A DNA stretch of 64,000 nt from Plantimonas leprariae. Its GTDB lineage: Bacteria > Pseudomonadota > Alphaproteobacteria > Rhizobiales > Rhizobiaceae. This document shows, in pieces, positions 36,280 through 46,769 of this stretch. The notes beneath the pieces are model-generated. The model saw nothing but the letters and a program-made list of their open reading frames with translations, made no database searches and was not told the origin of the DNA. Numbering within the stretch: the first letter of the stretch is position 1; each line of letters opens with the position of its first letter. The stretch spans positions 186,001 through 250,000 of the forward strand of contig NZ_VZDO01000004.1 of NCBI RefSeq assembly GCF_008802405.1, written 5' to 3'. The translations under genes were made by a program, and so were the position numbers.

Positions 36280-37434
36280 ATGGCCGGGCGCACCGAGCAG
36301 GGCATCGTCGCGGACTGGTGGCGGTCGGTGGACCGCTGGTTCCTCGCCGCGTTCATCTGCCTGATGGTGGGCGGCTTCGTCCTGTCCTTCGCCGCGAGCC
36401 CGCCGGTGGCGGAGAAGATCGGTCTCGAACCGTTCCACTTCGTGAAGCGGCACGCGATGTTCCTCGTGCCGTCGATGCTGGTGATGCTCGGCACCTCGAT
36501 GCTGACGGCGCGCGGCATCCGCCGCATGTCGATCCTGCTGCTCGGCGGGTCGATCCTCCTGATGATCGGCGCGCTGTTCTTCGGCATGGAGGTAAAGGGC
36601 GCGCGGCGCTGGATCGAGTTCGGCCCGCTGACGATTCAGCCATCGGAATTCATGAAGCCGGCCTTCGTGGTCATCTGCGCTTGGCTCTTCGCCGAGCGGG
36701 CGCGCAAGAAGGAGATCCCCGGCAACCTGTTCGCGATGATGCTGCTTATCGTCGTCTGCGCGCTGCTCGTCGCGCAGCCGGACCTCGGTCAGACCATGCT
36801 GACGGCCGGCACCTGGGGCGGCCTGTTCTTCATGGCCGGCCTGCCGTGGATCTGGATCATCCTGCTCGGCGGCGTCGGCGTCACCGGCTTCTGCGCCGCC
36901 TATTTCGTGTTCCCGCATGTGGCGAGCCGCATCGACCGGTTCATGACCGGCGAGGGCGACACGTTCCAGACCGATACGGCGCGCGAAGCGATCATGGGCG
37001 GCAGCTGGCTCGGCAAGGGACCGGGCGAGGGCACCGTGAAGCGCATCCTGCCGGACAGCCACACCGACTTCGCGTTCTCGGTGATCGCCGAGGAGTTCGG
37101 CATCGTCACCTGCATGGCGCTGGCCGCGATCTTCTGCTTCATCGTGGTGCGCGGGCTGCAGGTCGCCTTCGCGCAGCGCGACCACTTCGCGCGTCTCGCG
37201 ATCTCGGGTCTGGTGCTGCTGTTCGGCCTTCAGTCGATCATCAACATGTCGGTGAACCTGCAGCTGATGCCGGCGAAGGGCATGACGCTGCCGTTCATCT
37301 CCTACGGCGGCTCGTCGATGATGGCGATCGCCATCTCCGCCGGCTTCATTCTGGCGCTGACCCGCAAGAAGGCCGAGAACGCCTCGCAGACCGACGAACT
37401 GATGGCGCGCACGATGGCCCTTTACGGGGTTTGA
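36280..37434 (+). CDS. ftsW: Septal peptidoglycan glycosyltransferase FtsW
   Basis: A 384-aa SEDS-family integral membrane protein that polymerises lipid II into septal glycan strands as partner of FtsI. About ten membrane segments are visible. Family motifs include KGARRWIEFGPLTIQPSEFMK, QPDLGQTMLT, the catalytic-loop region and GEGTVKRILPDSHTDFAFSVIAEEFG, then LPFISYGGSSMMA. ATG 36280 gives the usual cytoplasmic leader (MAGRTEQGIVADWWRSVD). Two small ORFs that are not part of the common cluster follow before murG. Confidence 0.97.
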   Translation: MAGRTEQGIVADWWRSVDRWFLAAFICLMVGGFVLSFAASPPVAEKIGLEPFHFVKRHAMFLVPSMLVMLGTSMLTARGIRRMSILLLGGSILLMIGALFFGMEVKGARRWIEFGPLTIQPSEFMKPAFVVICAWLFAERARKKEIPGNLFAMMLLIVVCALLVAQPDLGQTMLTAGTWGGLFFMAGLPWIWIILLGGVGVTGFCAAYFVFPHVASRIDRFMTGEGDTFQTDTAREAIMGGSWLGKGPGEGTVKRILPDSHTDFAFSVIAEEFGIVTCMALAAIFCFIVVRGLQVAFAQRDHFARLAISGLVLLFGLQSIINMSVNLQLMPAKGMTLPFISYGGSSMMAIAISAGFILALTRKKAENASQTDELMARTMALYGV

Positions 37435-37503
37435 GGTGGACGACAGCACTGTCGGCGGGCTTACGGACGGCGGAAGGAGCAGATCAAGCTGACCGCGAGC
37501 TAC

Positions 37504-37686
37504 TTGAACGGGATCGCCGTCGGCCTGACTCTCGTAGGCGGACTTTCGATACCCACGTCGATCGCCTTGAACGGAACGGCGAGCAGCCAGCAGTTGCTCG
37601 CCGCCGGGATCAGCTTGATATCTTTCGCGTTGAGTGCCTATGTGCATCGATATGCAAAACGATCGCTGAGGAGGTTGGACGGATGA
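37504..37686 (+). CDS. Small two-helix membrane protein inside the dcw cluster (first of pair)
   Basis: A 60-65-aa predicted membrane protein with two hydrophobic segments (GIAVGLTLVGGLSIP and QLLAAGISLISFALSAYV) and a basic tail (HRYAKRSLRRLDG). The first conventional start is TTG 37504, but the only good ribosome site, GGAAGGAG at 37472-37479, is spaced for a CTG at 37489, which also overlaps a short upstream frame's TGA. Codons such as ATA, AGT, TCT, CGA and AAA are unusual next to ftsW and murG. It overlaps the next small ORF by 4 bases. Function is unknown. Confidence 0.6.
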   Translation: MNGIAVGLTLVGGLSIPTSIALNGTASSQQLLAAGISLISFALSAYVHRYAKRSLRRLDG

Positions 37687-37814
37687 GCGACATTCTGTAC
37701 TACGCCCTCGCGCTGATCGCGCTGCCGCTGGGATCGATCCTAGTGGTTTGGTATGCGGGCTGGGACCTTGACCGGCAGCTCAAGTCAGGACGTGAAAAGC
37801 GTCTCCATCACTAG
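37683..37814 (+). CDS. 43-aa single-pass membrane protein inside the dcw cluster (second of pair)
   Basis: A 43-aa protein with a short N-terminus, one membrane span (about 5-24: LYYALALIALPLGSILVVWY) and a charged C-terminal tail (DRQLKSGREKRLHH). The ATG at 37683 overlaps the stop of the preceding small ORF (ATGA) and has a strong GAGGAGG ribosome site eight bases upstream, so translation is well supported. The 73 bases from here to murG are AT-richer than the cluster. No family is recognised. Confidence 0.62.
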   Translation: MSDILYYALALIALPLGSILVVWYAGWDLDRQLKSGREKRLHH

Positions 37815-37887
37815 GTAGGCCTAATCCCAAGTCCTAGTTCTTGCCTCCGCGGCACGTTGTGACAATTACGTCCTGAGTCGAAGCGTC

Positions 37888-38985
37888 TTGACGTCTCCTA
37901 TCCTTCTTTCAGCCGGCGGGACGGGCGGCCATCTGTTCCCCGCCGAAGCTCTCGCGCATGAGCTGAAGGCTCGCGGCTACGAGGTGCATCTCGCCACGGA
38001 TGACCGCGCCGGGCGCTATGCAGAGCGCTTTCCCGTCGAAGCGATCCACACCATTCCCTCGGCGACGTTCGGCTCGAAGAGCCCCGTCGCGGTCGCCGGC
38101 TCGCTCTGGAAGCTCTGGACCGGGTTCCGGACGGCCGGTGCGCTGATCCGGCGTATAAGGCCGGCGGTCGTGGTCGGCTTCGGCGGCTACCCGACCGTGC
38201 CGCCGATGATGGCGGCGGTGCAGGCCGGGCGGCCGACGCTGATCCACGAGCAGAACGCCGTGATGGGCCGCGCGAACCGCTTTCTGTCGAAGCGGGTGGA
38301 AGCCATCGCCGCCGGCATCCCGCAGGAGCACGCGGATGGCGGCATCGCCGCGAAGACCACCGTCACCGGCAATCCGGTGCGGCCCGCGGTGCTGAAAGCC
38401 GCTGGCGTGCCCTACCGCGCGAGCGAGGCGGACGAGCCGTTCCGCCTCGTCGTCTTCGGCGGCAGTCAGGGCGCGCAGTTCTTTTCCGAGGTGATGCCGA
38501 AAGCCGTGCCGCTGCTGCCCGAAGCTCTGCGTCGACGGCTGCGGGTGACGCAGCAGGCGCGCGCCGAGCAGCAGGAGGCGGTTCGCGAGTTCTACCGCGC
38601 GCAAGGCATCGACGCCGACGTTTCGCCTTTCTTCGGCGACATGGCGGCGCGGCTCGGTTCTGCGCATCTCGTCGTCAGCCGCTCCGGTGCCTCGACCGTT
38701 TCCGAGGTCGCGGTCATCGGGCGGCCGGCGATCCTCGTGCCGTACCCTTACGCGCTCGACCACGACCAGGCGGCGAACGCCGCGCTCATCGAGAAGGCCG
38801 GCGGTGCCGTCGTCGCGCGGCAATCCGAGCTGTCGCCGGAGCGCTTGGCCGCGATGATCGCGGACCTCGCTGGCGATGCGGCGAAAGCTTCCGCCATGGC
38901 GGCGGCGGCGCGCTCGACGGGCTTGCCCAATGCCTCTCGGTTGCTTGCCGACCTCGTTGCGTCTATGGCCGCGCCAGCAAGATAA
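37888..38985 (+). CDS. murG: Lipid II synthase MurG
   Basis: MurG transfers GlcNAc from UDP-GlcNAc to lipid I on the cytoplasmic face of the inner membrane. The 365-aa GT28 glycosyltransferase has the N-terminal glycine motif [63 protein letters not shown], and the UDP-GlcNAc site [21 protein letters not shown]. It begins with TTG at 37888, right at the conserved start ([11 protein letters not shown]). A 25-base gap separates it from murC. Confidence 0.97.
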   Translation: MTSPILLSAGGTGGHLFPAEALAHELKARGYEVHLATDDRAGRYAERFPVEAIHTIPSATFGSKSPVAVAGSLWKLWTGFRTAGALIRRIRPAVVVGFGGYPTVPPMMAAVQAGRPTLIHEQNAVMGRANRFLSKRVEAIAAGIPQEHADGGIAAKTTVTGNPVRPAVLKAAGVPYRASEADEPFRLVVFGGSQGAQFFSEVMPKAVPLLPEALRRRLRVTQQARAEQQEAVREFYRAQGIDADVSPFFGDMAARLGSAHLVVSRSGASTVSEVAVIGRPAILVPYPYALDHDQAANAALIEKAGGAVVARQSELSPERLAAMIADLAGDAAKASAMAAAARSTGLPNASRLLADLVASMAAPAR

Positions 38986-39010
38986 CCGCGACGTCATCCG
39001 GAGTTTCGTC

Positions 39011-40429
39011 ATGAAAATGCCGCCGAATATCGGGCCGGTGCACTTCATCGGCATCGGCGGCATCGGCATGAGCGGCATCGCGGAAGTGCTGGTCACGCTC
39101 GGCTATACGGTGCAGGGATCGGACGCGAGCGAGAACGCCAACGTCCAGCGGCTGCGCGAGAAGGGCGTGCAGGTTTCCGTCGGGCACGCCGCCGAGAACC
39201 TCGGCAAGGCTGAGGTCGTGGTGGTCTCGACCGCGATCAAGCGCTCCAATCCCGAACTCGCCGCCGCGCGCGAGCGCCTGCTGCCGATCGTGCGGCGCGC
39301 GGAGATGCTGGCCGAGCTGATGCGGTTCCGGCAGGCGGTCGCGATCGGCGGCACGCACGGCAAGACCACGACGACCTCGATGGTCGCGACGCTGCTGGAT
39401 GCCGGCGGGCTCGATCCGACCGTCGTCAACGGCGGCATCATCAACGCCTACGGAACGAACGCCCGCATGGGCGGCGGCGACTGGATGGTGGTGGAGGCGG
39501 ACGAGAGCGACGGCACCTTCCTGCGCCTCCCGGCGGACGTCGTGATCGTCACTAACATCGATCCCGAGCACCTCGACCACTACGGCACCTTCGACAAGGT
39601 GCGCGCCGCCTTCCGCGCCTTCGTCGAGAATGTGCCGTTCTACGGTTTCGCCGTGATGTGCCTCGACCATCCGGAGGTGCAGACGCTCGTCGCCGAGATC
39701 GAGGATCGGCGCATCATCACCTACGGCGAGAACATCCAGTCCGACGCGCGCTTCGAGAACGTCAGGATGGACGGGCCGCGCTCGACCTTCGACGTTGTGA
39801 TCCGCGACCGCGTCTCGGGGGAGAAGACCGAGATCCGCGATATCCAGCTGCCGATGCCCGGCCGGCACAACGTCTCCAACGCTACCGCGGCCGTCGCTGT
39901 CGCACACCGGATCGGCATCTCGGCCGACGACATCCGCAAGGGCCTCGCCTCGTTCGGTGGCGTGAAGCGGCGCTTCACGCATACGGGGCAGGTGAACGGC
40001 ATCGACGTCTACGACGACTACGGCCATCATCCGGTGGAAATCCGCGCCGTGCTCGCGGCGGCACGCGCTTCCGCCAAGGGGCGCGTCGTGGCGGTCGTCC
40101 AGCCGCATCGCTACACGCGGCTGCAGAGCCTGTTCCCGGAATTCGCCGCCTGCTTCAACGATGCCGACACGGTGGTGCTCGCGCCGGTCTATGCGGCCGG
40201 CGAGGAGCCGATCGAGTTCGTGAACTCCGAGATGCTGGTGGAGCGCCTGAAGCTTGGCGGCCATCGCGATGCACGGCTGATCGACGGGCCAGCGGAGATT
40301 GCGCCGCTCGTTCACCAGCTCGCTTCGTCCGGCGACATGGTCGTCTTCCTCGGCGCGGGCTCGATCACGCAATGGGCCTACGCGCTGCCGAAGGAACTCG
40401 AAGCGCTGAACGCCAAGTACCCGCAATGA
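39011..40429 (+). CDS. murC: UDP-N-acetylmuramate:L-alanine ligase
   Basis: MurC starts the peptide stem by adding L-Ala to UDP-MurNAc. The 472-aa protein has the N-terminal [17 protein letters not shown], the ATP loop [11 protein letters not shown] (about 113-123), [38 protein letters not shown] and [14 protein letters not shown], all MurC hallmarks. ATG 39011 ([10 protein letters not shown]) fits the family; the frame upstream lies within murG. Its stop overlaps the murB start by 4 bases. Confidence 0.97.
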   Translation: MKMPPNIGPVHFIGIGGIGMSGIAEVLVTLGYTVQGSDASENANVQRLREKGVQVSVGHAAENLGKAEVVVVSTAIKRSNPELAAARERLLPIVRRAEMLAELMRFRQAVAIGGTHGKTTTTSMVATLLDAGGLDPTVVNGGIINAYGTNARMGGGDWMVVEADESDGTFLRLPADVVIVTNIDPEHLDHYGTFDKVRAAFRAFVENVPFYGFAVMCLDHPEVQTLVAEIEDRRIITYGENIQSDARFENVRMDGPRSTFDVVIRDRVSGEKTEIRDIQLPMPGRHNVSNATAAVAVAHRIGISADDIRKGLASFGGVKRRFTHTGQVNGIDVYDDYGHHPVEIRAVLAAARASAKGRVVAVVQPHRYTRLQSLFPEFAACFNDADTVVLAPVYAAGEEPIEFVNSEMLVERLKLGGHRDARLIDGPAEIAPLVHQLASSGDMVVFLGAGSITQWAYALPKELEALNAKYPQ

Positions 40430-41370
40430 GCCTGTTCGACCGGCTCGGCGAGCGCTTCGCGGGCGTACGCGGCCGCATCACGTCGAACGCCGAGATGGAG
40501 AAGATCACTTGGTTCCGCGCGGGCGGGCTGGCCGAGATGCTCTTCCAGCCGGCCGACGAGGAAGACCTCGCGACGTTCCTTCGCGTTCTGCCGGAAGAAG
40601 TGCCCGTAACCGTCGTCGGCATCGGCTCGAATCTTCTCGTGCGGGACGGCGGTATCGATGGCGTCGTCATCCGGCTGTCGGCGAAGGGCTTCGGGCAGGT
40701 CGAGCGCGAAGGCGAGACCGCGCTCCGCGCCGGTGCGGCCTTGCCCGACAAACGGCTCGCGGCTGCGGCGTTGGATGCCGGGCTCGGCGGCTTCCACTTC
40801 TTCCACGGCATTCCCGGCTCGGTCGGCGGGGCGTTGCGCATGAACGCCGGCGCCAACGGCGTCGAGACCCGCGAGCGTGTCCGGGAAGTGCGGGCGGTCG
40901 ACCGACGCGGCGAACTGCATGTGCTTTCGAACGCCGACATGGGCTACGCCTACCGGCATTCCTCGGCGTCGCCGGACCTGATCTTCGCCTCGGCGCTGTT
41001 CGAAGGCGAGCCGGCGGAAGAAGGCGCGATCCGCGCCAAGATGGACGAGGTGCAGCATCACCGCGAAGCGGTGCAGCCGATCCGCGAGAAGACGGGCGGC
41101 TCGACCTTCAAGAACCCGGAAGGTTCGTCGGCCTGGAAGGAGATCGACCGTGCCGGCTGCCGCGGCTTCCGGGTCGGCGACGCGCAGATGTCCGAGATGC
41201 ACTGCAACTTCATGATCAATACCGGCGCGGCCAGCGGGCACGATCTGGAAACGCTGGGCGAAACCGTGCGCGAGCGTGTCCACGGCACCTCCGGCATCCT
41301 GCTCCACTGGGAGATCAAGCGCCTCGGCCGCTTCGCCGCCGGGCGCGAGGTGCGGGTGTTCGAGGCTTAG
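40426..41370 (+). CDS. murB: UDP-N-acetylenolpyruvoylglucosamine reductase
   Basis: MurB reduces UDP-GlcNAc-enolpyruvate to UDP-MurNAc with NADPH and FAD. The 314-aa type II MurB has [32 protein letters not shown] (FAD binding), [41 protein letters not shown] and [13 protein letters not shown] serine at the catalytic site in GGSTFKNP matches the family. The ATG overlaps the murC stop (ATGA). It is followed by a 238-base gap holding a CtrA-type site, so the cluster probably has a second promoter there. Confidence 0.97.
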   Translation: MSLFDRLGERFAGVRGRITSNAEMEKITWFRAGGLAEMLFQPADEEDLATFLRVLPEEVPVTVVGIGSNLLVRDGGIDGVVIRLSAKGFGQVEREGETALRAGAALPDKRLAAAALDAGLGGFHFFHGIPGSVGGALRMNAGANGVETRERVREVRAVDRRGELHVLSNADMGYAYRHSSASPDLIFASALFEGEPAEEGAIRAKMDEVQHHREAVQPIREKTGGSTFKNPEGSSAWKEIDRAGCRGFRVGDAQMSEMHCNFMINTGAASGHDLETLGETVRERVHGTSGILLHWEIKRLGRFAAGREVRVFEA

Positions 41371-41535
41371 CGTCGACGCAGTCTTGGGCCGACCCTTCGA
41401 GCAAGGTCGTCATTGCCGGGGCAGGCCCTGAGAATGACGATCGGCGCGTGGGGTTCTGAAGACAGCGGCCGGAAAGCCTCATCCGAACAATCGCTTCACA
41501 CGACCTTTCGATTTTCTTTCAAACTCTTCCCACCG

Positions 41536-41551
41536 TTAACTCCCGTTTAAC
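41536..41551 (+). promoter_or_regulatory. CtrA-type binding site upstream of ddl-ftsQAZ
   Basis: TTAA (41536-41539), seven bases, TTAAC (41547-41551), an exact CtrA consensus, 57 bases before the ddl ATG. In Caulobacter, CtrA controls ftsQA and ftsZ transcription during the cell cycle, so this location in the largest gap of the cluster is telling. Direct control here is inferred. Confidence 0.7.
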
Positions 41552-41608
41552 CAAGCGGGCCGCATGAATGGGACCGAGCCCGCACGGTGGGCGCAAGGTC
41601 GTGTTTTC

Positions 41609-42532
41609 ATGCCGAAACATGTCTCGGTTCTGATGGGCGGATGGTCGAGCGAAAGGCCGGTGAGCCTTTCCTCGGGCACCGCCTGCGCCGACGCTCTGGA
41701 GGCGGCCGGCTTCGACGTGACCCGGATCGACGTCGACCGCGACGTCTACAAGGTTCTGTCCGATCTCCGCCCCGACGTCGCGTTCAACGCGCTGCACGGG
41801 CCGTTCGGCGAGGACGGCACGATCCAGGGCGTGCTCGAATTTCTCGAAATCCCCTACACGCATTCCGGCGTGCTGGCCTCCGCGCTCGCCATGAACAAGG
41901 TCAAGGCGAAGACGATCGCCAAGGCCGTCGGCGTTTCGGTCGCGGAATCGAAGGTGCTGGAGCGCCGCGTCATCGCCGAGAAGCACGTGATGCCGACGCC
42001 TTACGTCGTGAAGCCGATCGCCGAAGGATCGAGCTTCGGCGTCTTGATCGTGCGCGAGGATCAGGCGCATCCGCCGCAGCAACTCCATGCCTCCGACTGG
42101 GCCTTCGGCGAAACGCTGATGGTGGAGCGCTTCGTCGCCGGCCGCGAGCTGACCTGCGCCGTGATGGGCGATGTCGCCCTGCCGGTCTGCGAGATCACCA
42201 CCGAGGGTCACGCCTTCTACGACTACGATTCCAAGTACGCGCCGGGCGGTTCGGTTCACAAGATTCCGGCCGAGATCCCGGCCGCCGTCGCGAACCGCGT
42301 GCAGCAGTATTCGCTCGCCGCGCACCGGGCAATCGGCTGTCGTGGGGTGTCGCGCTCCGATTTTCGCTACGACGACCGGTTCGGCGAGGGGGGCGAACTC
42401 GTCTGGCTCGAGATCAACACGCAGCCGGGCATGACCCCGACCTCGCTCGTGCCGGACATCGCGCGGGCCGTCGGCCACGAATTCGGCGAACTGCTCACAT
42501 GGATGGTGGAGGACGCGTCATGCCGGCGCTGA
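41609..42532 (+). CDS. ddl: D-alanine:D-alanine ligase
   Basis: Ddl makes D-Ala-D-Ala for MurF. The 307-aa ATP-grasp enzyme has [63 protein letters not shown] and [18 protein letters not shown], in family order. ATG 41609 ([11 protein letters not shown]) is chosen over ATG 41564, which would add a non-conserved leader, and leaves 57 bases to the CtrA-type site. ftsQ starts 13 bases before its stop. Confidence 0.96.
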   Translation: MPKHVSVLMGGWSSERPVSLSSGTACADALEAAGFDVTRIDVDRDVYKVLSDLRPDVAFNALHGPFGEDGTIQGVLEFLEIPYTHSGVLASALAMNKVKAKTIAKAVGVSVAESKVLERRVIAEKHVMPTPYVVKPIAEGSSFGVLIVREDQAHPPQQLHASDWAFGETLMVERFVAGRELTCAVMGDVALPVCEITTEGHAFYDYDSKYAPGGSVHKIPAEIPAAVANRVQQYSLAAHRAIGCRGVSRSDFRYDDRFGEGGELVWLEINTQPGMTPTSLVPDIARAVGHEFGELLTWMVEDASCRR

Positions 42533-43437
42533 GGCACCACGAACGCCGCGATCCGCCGATGGAGGCGTCGCTCAGCCGTCGCGGCGCGTTCCGCATCTCC
42601 TTCCTCGGCCGCAAGCTGGCGAATGCCGGCCGCGCGTTCGGGAGGCTGCCGCGGCCGAGCTTCAACGCGCTCGCCGCCCTGTTCCTCGGCAGCACTGCGC
42701 TCTACGGCATGGTCCTCGGCGGCCATACGACGGGCGTCATCGACAACGTCTCGCAGCCGCTCGGCTTCTCGATCGACAAGGTCGACGTGTCCGGCAACGC
42801 CGAGACGTCGGAGATCGACGTGCTGCAGGCGCTTTGGTCGACCGGCGCGCAGAGCCTGCCGTCGCTCGACGTCGACGCCGCTCGCCAGACGCTCGAAGCC
42901 ATGCCCTGGATTCAGTCCGCCTCGGTCGCCAAGACCTATCCGGACCGCGTGACGATCTCGCTGGTGGAGAAGCATCCCTTCGCCGTTTGGCAGAAGGGCG
43001 GCGAACTCCTGGTGATCGACCGCGAGGGCAGGGAGATCATGCCCTACCTGCCGAACCGCTTCGCCAGCCTGCCCTTCGTGGTCGGCCCCGGCGCGAACGA
43101 GGACGCGGCCGAGTTCCTCGATGCGATGGATGTCCTGCCAGAGCTTCGCGCAAGGGTCCGCGCCTATGTTCGCGTCGGCGATCGCCGCTGGGACCTCAGG
43201 TTGGAGAACGGTCTCACAGTGCGACTCCCGGAGGATGGGGCTGTGGAAGCTGCCGCCGAGTTGACGCGGATGGACAAGGAAACGGGGCTTCTGTCCCGCG
43301 ACATCGCCGGCGTGGACATGCGGGTGGCCGACCGCGTCATCGTGCGCCTGACGCCCGATGCGCTGAAACGGCGCGATGCGGCGGTGAAGGAACGCGACAA
43401 GCTGATCAAGCGCAGCCAGAAAGAGAAGCCCGCATGA
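42520..43437 (+). CDS. ftsQ: Cell division protein FtsQ
   Basis: A 305-aa bitopic divisome protein. A basic cytoplasmic tail of about 45 residues, one membrane span (about 48-68: [20 protein letters not shown]), a POTRA domain (about 85-155: [23 protein letters not shown] and [28 protein letters not shown]) and a beta domain follow in order. FtsQ recruits FtsL/FtsB and helps trigger FtsWI. The ATG at 42520 lies inside the end of ddl. Its stop overlaps ftsA by 4 bases. Confidence 0.95.
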   Translation: MPALRHHERRDPPMEASLSRRGAFRISFLGRKLANAGRAFGRLPRPSFNALAALFLGSTALYGMVLGGHTTGVIDNVSQPLGFSIDKVDVSGNAETSEIDVLQALWSTGAQSLPSLDVDAARQTLEAMPWIQSASVAKTYPDRVTISLVEKHPFAVWQKGGELLVIDREGREIMPYLPNRFASLPFVVGPGANEDAAEFLDAMDVLPELRARVRAYVRVGDRRWDLRLENGLTVRLPEDGAVEAAAELTRMDKETGLLSRDIAGVDMRVADRVIVRLTPDALKRRDAAVKERDKLIKRSQKEKPA

Positions 43438-44771
43438 GCCTCGGTCCGTTCAATCGAGGGGCGAAGTCGCTGCCGCGCATGCGCGCGCTGCCGGGGAAGC
43501 GCACCCGCATCGTTTCCGTGCTGGACGTCGGCACGACCAAGATCACCTGCATGATCGCGCGGCTGAAGCCGCGGCCCGACAGCGAGGTGCTGCCCGGCCG
43601 CACGCATCTCATCGAGATCGTCGGCATCGGCTGCCAGCGCTCGCGCGGCATCAAGTCGGGCGTCGTCGTCAACCTCGAAGCCGCCGAGAAGTCGATCCGC
43701 TATTGCGTCGACGCGGCGGAGCGGATGGCCGGCCTCACCGTCGAGTCGCTGATCGTCTCCGTCACGGCCGGCCGTCTGAAGAGCGTGCGCGGCAGCGCCG
43801 AGATCGGCGTCGACGGCGCCGGCGTCTCCGCCGGCGACGTGAAGCGCGTCCTCGCGCAGGCCGTGCGGTCTCCGATCGAGCGGAACCGGCTCGTCCTCCA
43901 TTCGGTGCCGTTCGACATGGCGCTGGACGGCGAAGGCGGTCTCGACAACCCCGCCGGCATGGTCGGCCAGCGGCTCGCGGCCGACATCCATCTTCTCTCG
44001 GCGGAAGAGACGCCGCTGCGCAACCTCGAAGCCGCGATCAACCGCGCCCAGCTCGCGGTGGAAGCCTTCGTGGCGACGCCTTTCGCGTCCGGCCTCGCCA
44101 CCCTCGTCGACGACGAAGCGGACATGGGCTCCGCCTGCATCGACATGGGCGGCGGCTCCACCACGATCGCGATCTTCCAGAACGGCAAGTTCGTCTACGC
44201 CGACTCCGTCGCGCTCGGCGGCCATCACATCACGATGGACCTCGCGCGCGGCCTGTCGATCAGCCCCGAACATGCCGAGCGGCTGAAAGTCATGCACGGC
44301 TCGGCGATGGCGGAACTGCAGGACGACTCCGACACGATCGAGGTGGCGCCGCTCGGCGACCACGAGGCCGACGCGCCGATCAACGTCGCCCGGTCGCTGG
44401 TCGCGCGCATCATCCGGCCGCGCGTCGAGGAGACGTTCGAACTGATCCGCGATCGCCTGGCTGCCTCCGGCCTCGGCCACGTCATCGGCAAGCGGGTGGT
44501 CATCACCGGCGGGGCCAGCCAGCTTTCGGGCCTCGGCGGCGCAGCCCGCCAGGTCATGCAGCGCAACGTGCGTCTCGGCCGGCCGCTCGGTGTCGCCGGC
44601 CTCTCCACCGCCAACAAGAGCCCGGCCTTCGCGACGCCGGTCGGGCTCCTGATCTATCCGCAGGTCTCCACCATGGAGCACTTCGCGGAACGCTTCTCGC
44701 CGGGCCAACTCGTGTTCGACGAGCGCACCAAGGTCGGGCGCGTCGGCAACTGGTTCAGAAAGAGCTTCTGA
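43434..44771 (+). CDS. ftsA: Cell division protein FtsA
   Basis: FtsA is the actin-like protein that tethers FtsZ to the membrane. The 445-aa protein has the phosphate 1 motif [15 protein letters not shown], the 1C domain with [29 protein letters not shown] (phosphate 2), [15 protein letters not shown] (adenosine region) and a C-terminal basic amphipathic end ([12 protein letters not shown]) for membrane binding. The N-terminal 25 residues are basic and longer than in E. coli, as usual in Rhizobiales. ATGA overlap with ftsQ. Confidence 0.96.
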   Translation: MSLGPFNRGAKSLPRMRALPGKRTRIVSVLDVGTTKITCMIARLKPRPDSEVLPGRTHLIEIVGIGCQRSRGIKSGVVVNLEAAEKSIRYCVDAAERMAGLTVESLIVSVTAGRLKSVRGSAEIGVDGAGVSAGDVKRVLAQAVRSPIERNRLVLHSVPFDMALDGEGGLDNPAGMVGQRLAADIHLLSAEETPLRNLEAAINRAQLAVEAFVATPFASGLATLVDDEADMGSACIDMGGGSTTIAIFQNGKFVYADSVALGGHHITMDLARGLSISPEHAERLKVMHGSAMAELQDDSDTIEVAPLGDHEADAPINVARSLVARIIRPRVEETFELIRDRLAASGLGHVIGKRVVITGGASQLSGLGGAARQVMQRNVRLGRPLGVAGLSTANKSPAFATPVGLLIYPQVSTMEHFAERFSPGQLVFDERTKVGRVGNWFRKSF

Positions 44772-44890
44772 CGGGCGGTTCACGCTGCCCGCCGAACACC
44801 CAACAGCGCGCGCCGCGCGCCCCTCGAAGCGAAACCCAGACGACGGCCGGCGCGGCGCTGCGGCCCGAGATCGAGAAAAGGACGAAGGAC

Positions 44891-46474
44891 ATGCCGATCA
44901 ATCTCGCCAAGCCCGACATCACCGAACTGAAGCCCCGGATCACCGTGTTCGGCGTCGGCGGCGGCGGCTGCAACGCGGTCAACAACATGATCGACGCCGG
45001 CCTCGAGGGCGTGGAGTTCGTCATCGCCAACACCGACGCGCAGGCGCTCCGCTCGTCCCGCGCCGAGCGCATCATCCAGATGGGCGTCGCGGTGACGGAA
45101 GGCCTCGGCGCCGGCTCGCAGCCGGAAGTCGGCCGCGCGGCCGCCGAAGAGTCGCTCGACGAGATCTGCGATCACCTGCTCGGCTCGCACATGTGCTTCG
45201 TCACCGCCGGCATGGGCGGCGGCACGGGCACGGGCGCGGCGCCGGTCGTGGCACGCGCCGCCCGCGAGAAGGGTATACTGACGGTCGGCGTCGTGACGAA
45301 GCCGTTCCACTTCGAGGGCGCGCGCCGCATGCGCATCGCCGACCAGGGCATCGAGGATCTGCAGAAGAACGTCGATACCCTCATCGTCATCCCGAACCAG
45401 AACCTCTTCCGCATCGCCAACGACAAGACCACCTTCGCCGACGCCTTCGGCATGGCCGACCAGGTGCTCTACTCGGGCGTCGCCTGCATCACCGACCTGA
45501 TGGTCAAGGAAGGCCTGATCAACCTCGACTTCGCCGACGTCCGCTCGGTGATGCGCGAGATGGGCAAGGCGATGATGGGCACGGGCGAGGCCTCCGGCGA
45601 AGGCCGCGCGATGGCCGCCGCCGAGGCCGCGATTGCCAATCCGCTGCTCGACGAGACTTCGATGAAGGGCGCGAAGGGCCTGCTGATCTCGATCACCGGC
45701 GGCCGCGACCTCACCCTCTTCGAGGTGGACGAGGCGGCGACCCGCATCCGCGAGGAAGTCGACTCGGATGCGAACATCATCCTCGGCGCGACCTTCGACG
45801 AGAACCTCGAAGGCGTCATCCGCGTGTCGGTCGTCGCGACCGGCATCGATAAGGCGATGGAGATGATGGAGCGGCCGATCGAGGTGCGTCACGCACCGAT
45901 GATGCAGCGCCCGATCGCCGCGCCGCCGGTTCCGATGCCGGCTCCCGCCGCGGTCGCGGCGGAGATGCCGTACGAAGCCGCGCCGCAGGCCTACGGGGCT
46001 CCCGCGATGGCTGCCGCGCCGGTCGAGGCTCTCGAGATGAACGACGACTTCTCGGCGGCGCTGGAAGCCGAGATCGCCGAGGTCGCCATCCGTCCGGCGG
46101 CCCCGCAGCCGGCGGTCCGCCGCGAGGCGGCGACGGCGCGCATGCCGCGCGTCGAGGACTTCCCGCCGATGGTGCAGGCCGAGATCACGCATCGCGCCTC
46201 TCAGGTCGAGACGTCGCCGGTCGCCGAGGACAAGGGCCCGATGAGCCTCCTCGGCAAGCTGACGCGCAGCCTCGGTCGTCGCGAGGAAGGCGAGACGCCG
46301 GAGATGACCGAGACCCGTTCCGCGCGGACGGAGCCCCGCCGCGCCGAGCAGAACCCCTACGCGCCGCGCCGTCCGGCTGCCGAATCGCCGTCGCGGCCGC
46401 AGTCGATGCACCGCACGGTGGCCGAAGACGATCAGCTCGAAATCCCGGCCTTCCTGCGCCGCCAGTCGAACTGA
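44891..46474 (+). CDS. ftsZ: Cell division GTPase FtsZ
   Basis: The tubulin-like GTPase that forms the Z-ring. The 527-aa protein has [28 protein letters not shown], the tubulin signature GGGTGTG (about 110-116) and the T7 loop [11 protein letters not shown]. From about residue 320 a long Ala/Pro-rich, charged linker (over 180 residues, typical of alphaproteobacteria) leads to the C-terminal peptide [15 protein letters not shown] that binds FtsA and other partners. ATG 44891 matches the family start ([17 protein letters not shown]). A strong terminator follows 21 bases after the stop. Confidence 0.97.
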   Translation: MPINLAKPDITELKPRITVFGVGGGGCNAVNNMIDAGLEGVEFVIANTDAQALRSSRAERIIQMGVAVTEGLGAGSQPEVGRAAAEESLDEICDHLLGSHMCFVTAGMGGGTGTGAAPVVARAAREKGILTVGVVTKPFHFEGARRMRIADQGIEDLQKNVDTLIVIPNQNLFRIANDKTTFADAFGMADQVLYSGVACITDLMVKEGLINLDFADVRSVMREMGKAMMGTGEASGEGRAMAAAEAAIANPLLDETSMKGAKGLLISITGGRDLTLFEVDEAATRIREEVDSDANIILGATFDENLEGVIRVSVVATGIDKAMEMMERPIEVRHAPMMQRPIAAPPVPMPAPAAVAAEMPYEAAPQAYGAPAMAAAPVEALEMNDDFSAALEAEIAEVAIRPAAPQPAVRREAATARMPRVEDFPPMVQAEITHRASQVETSPVAEDKGPMSLLGKLTRSLGRREEGETPEMTETRSARTEPRRAEQNPYAPRRPAAESPSRPQSMHRTVAEDDQLEIPAFLRRQSN

Positions 46475-46495
46475 TCGGGTACGTTGCACAACGAC

Positions 46496-46533
46496 AACAG
46501 TCCCGCCGCTGCCCAGCGGCGGGACTGTTCGTT
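46496..46533 (+). terminator. Strong terminator after ftsZ
   Basis: A 15-bp perfect stem (AACAGTCCCGCCGCT, 46496-46510, against 46515-46529) with a GCCC loop, followed by CGTTT. It closes the dcw operon, so lpxC most likely has its own promoter in 46534-46769. Confidence 0.85.
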
Positions 46534-46769
46534 TAAGCTTATGTTTTCGTTAACGATTTTAACGGAAGAATTGCGGTGCGCCATTAACACGAGGTTAGAA
46601 ACCGTGATTTGGCGCCTATGCAACGTATCCGTATCTTGCTGTCGGGGAAATCAAGACTTTCGGGGGTTTGTCTCGCGGGACGGAGGCAAACCGAAGCAAA
46701 GCGGAAGTCGAGCGTCGGGACCCGGGCTTGGGCCCTCTCGACGCGGATTGGCGTAAGGAACTGCTTGGC
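46534..46769 (+). promoter_or_regulatory. lpxC upstream region with CtrA-like half-sites
   Basis: An AT-richer stretch between the ftsZ terminator and lpxC. It holds GTTAACGATTTTAACGG (spacing 5, not the consensus 7) and TTAA-N7-TTAG at 46584-46598, one base off the TTAA-N7-TTAA core. A promoter is expected here; control by CtrA is only a possibility. Confidence 0.4.

Noticed and set aside
46547-46563. TTAA-N5-TTAAC as a CtrA site
   Set aside because: The spacer is five bases, not seven, so it is not a consensus site; recorded only as a half-site.
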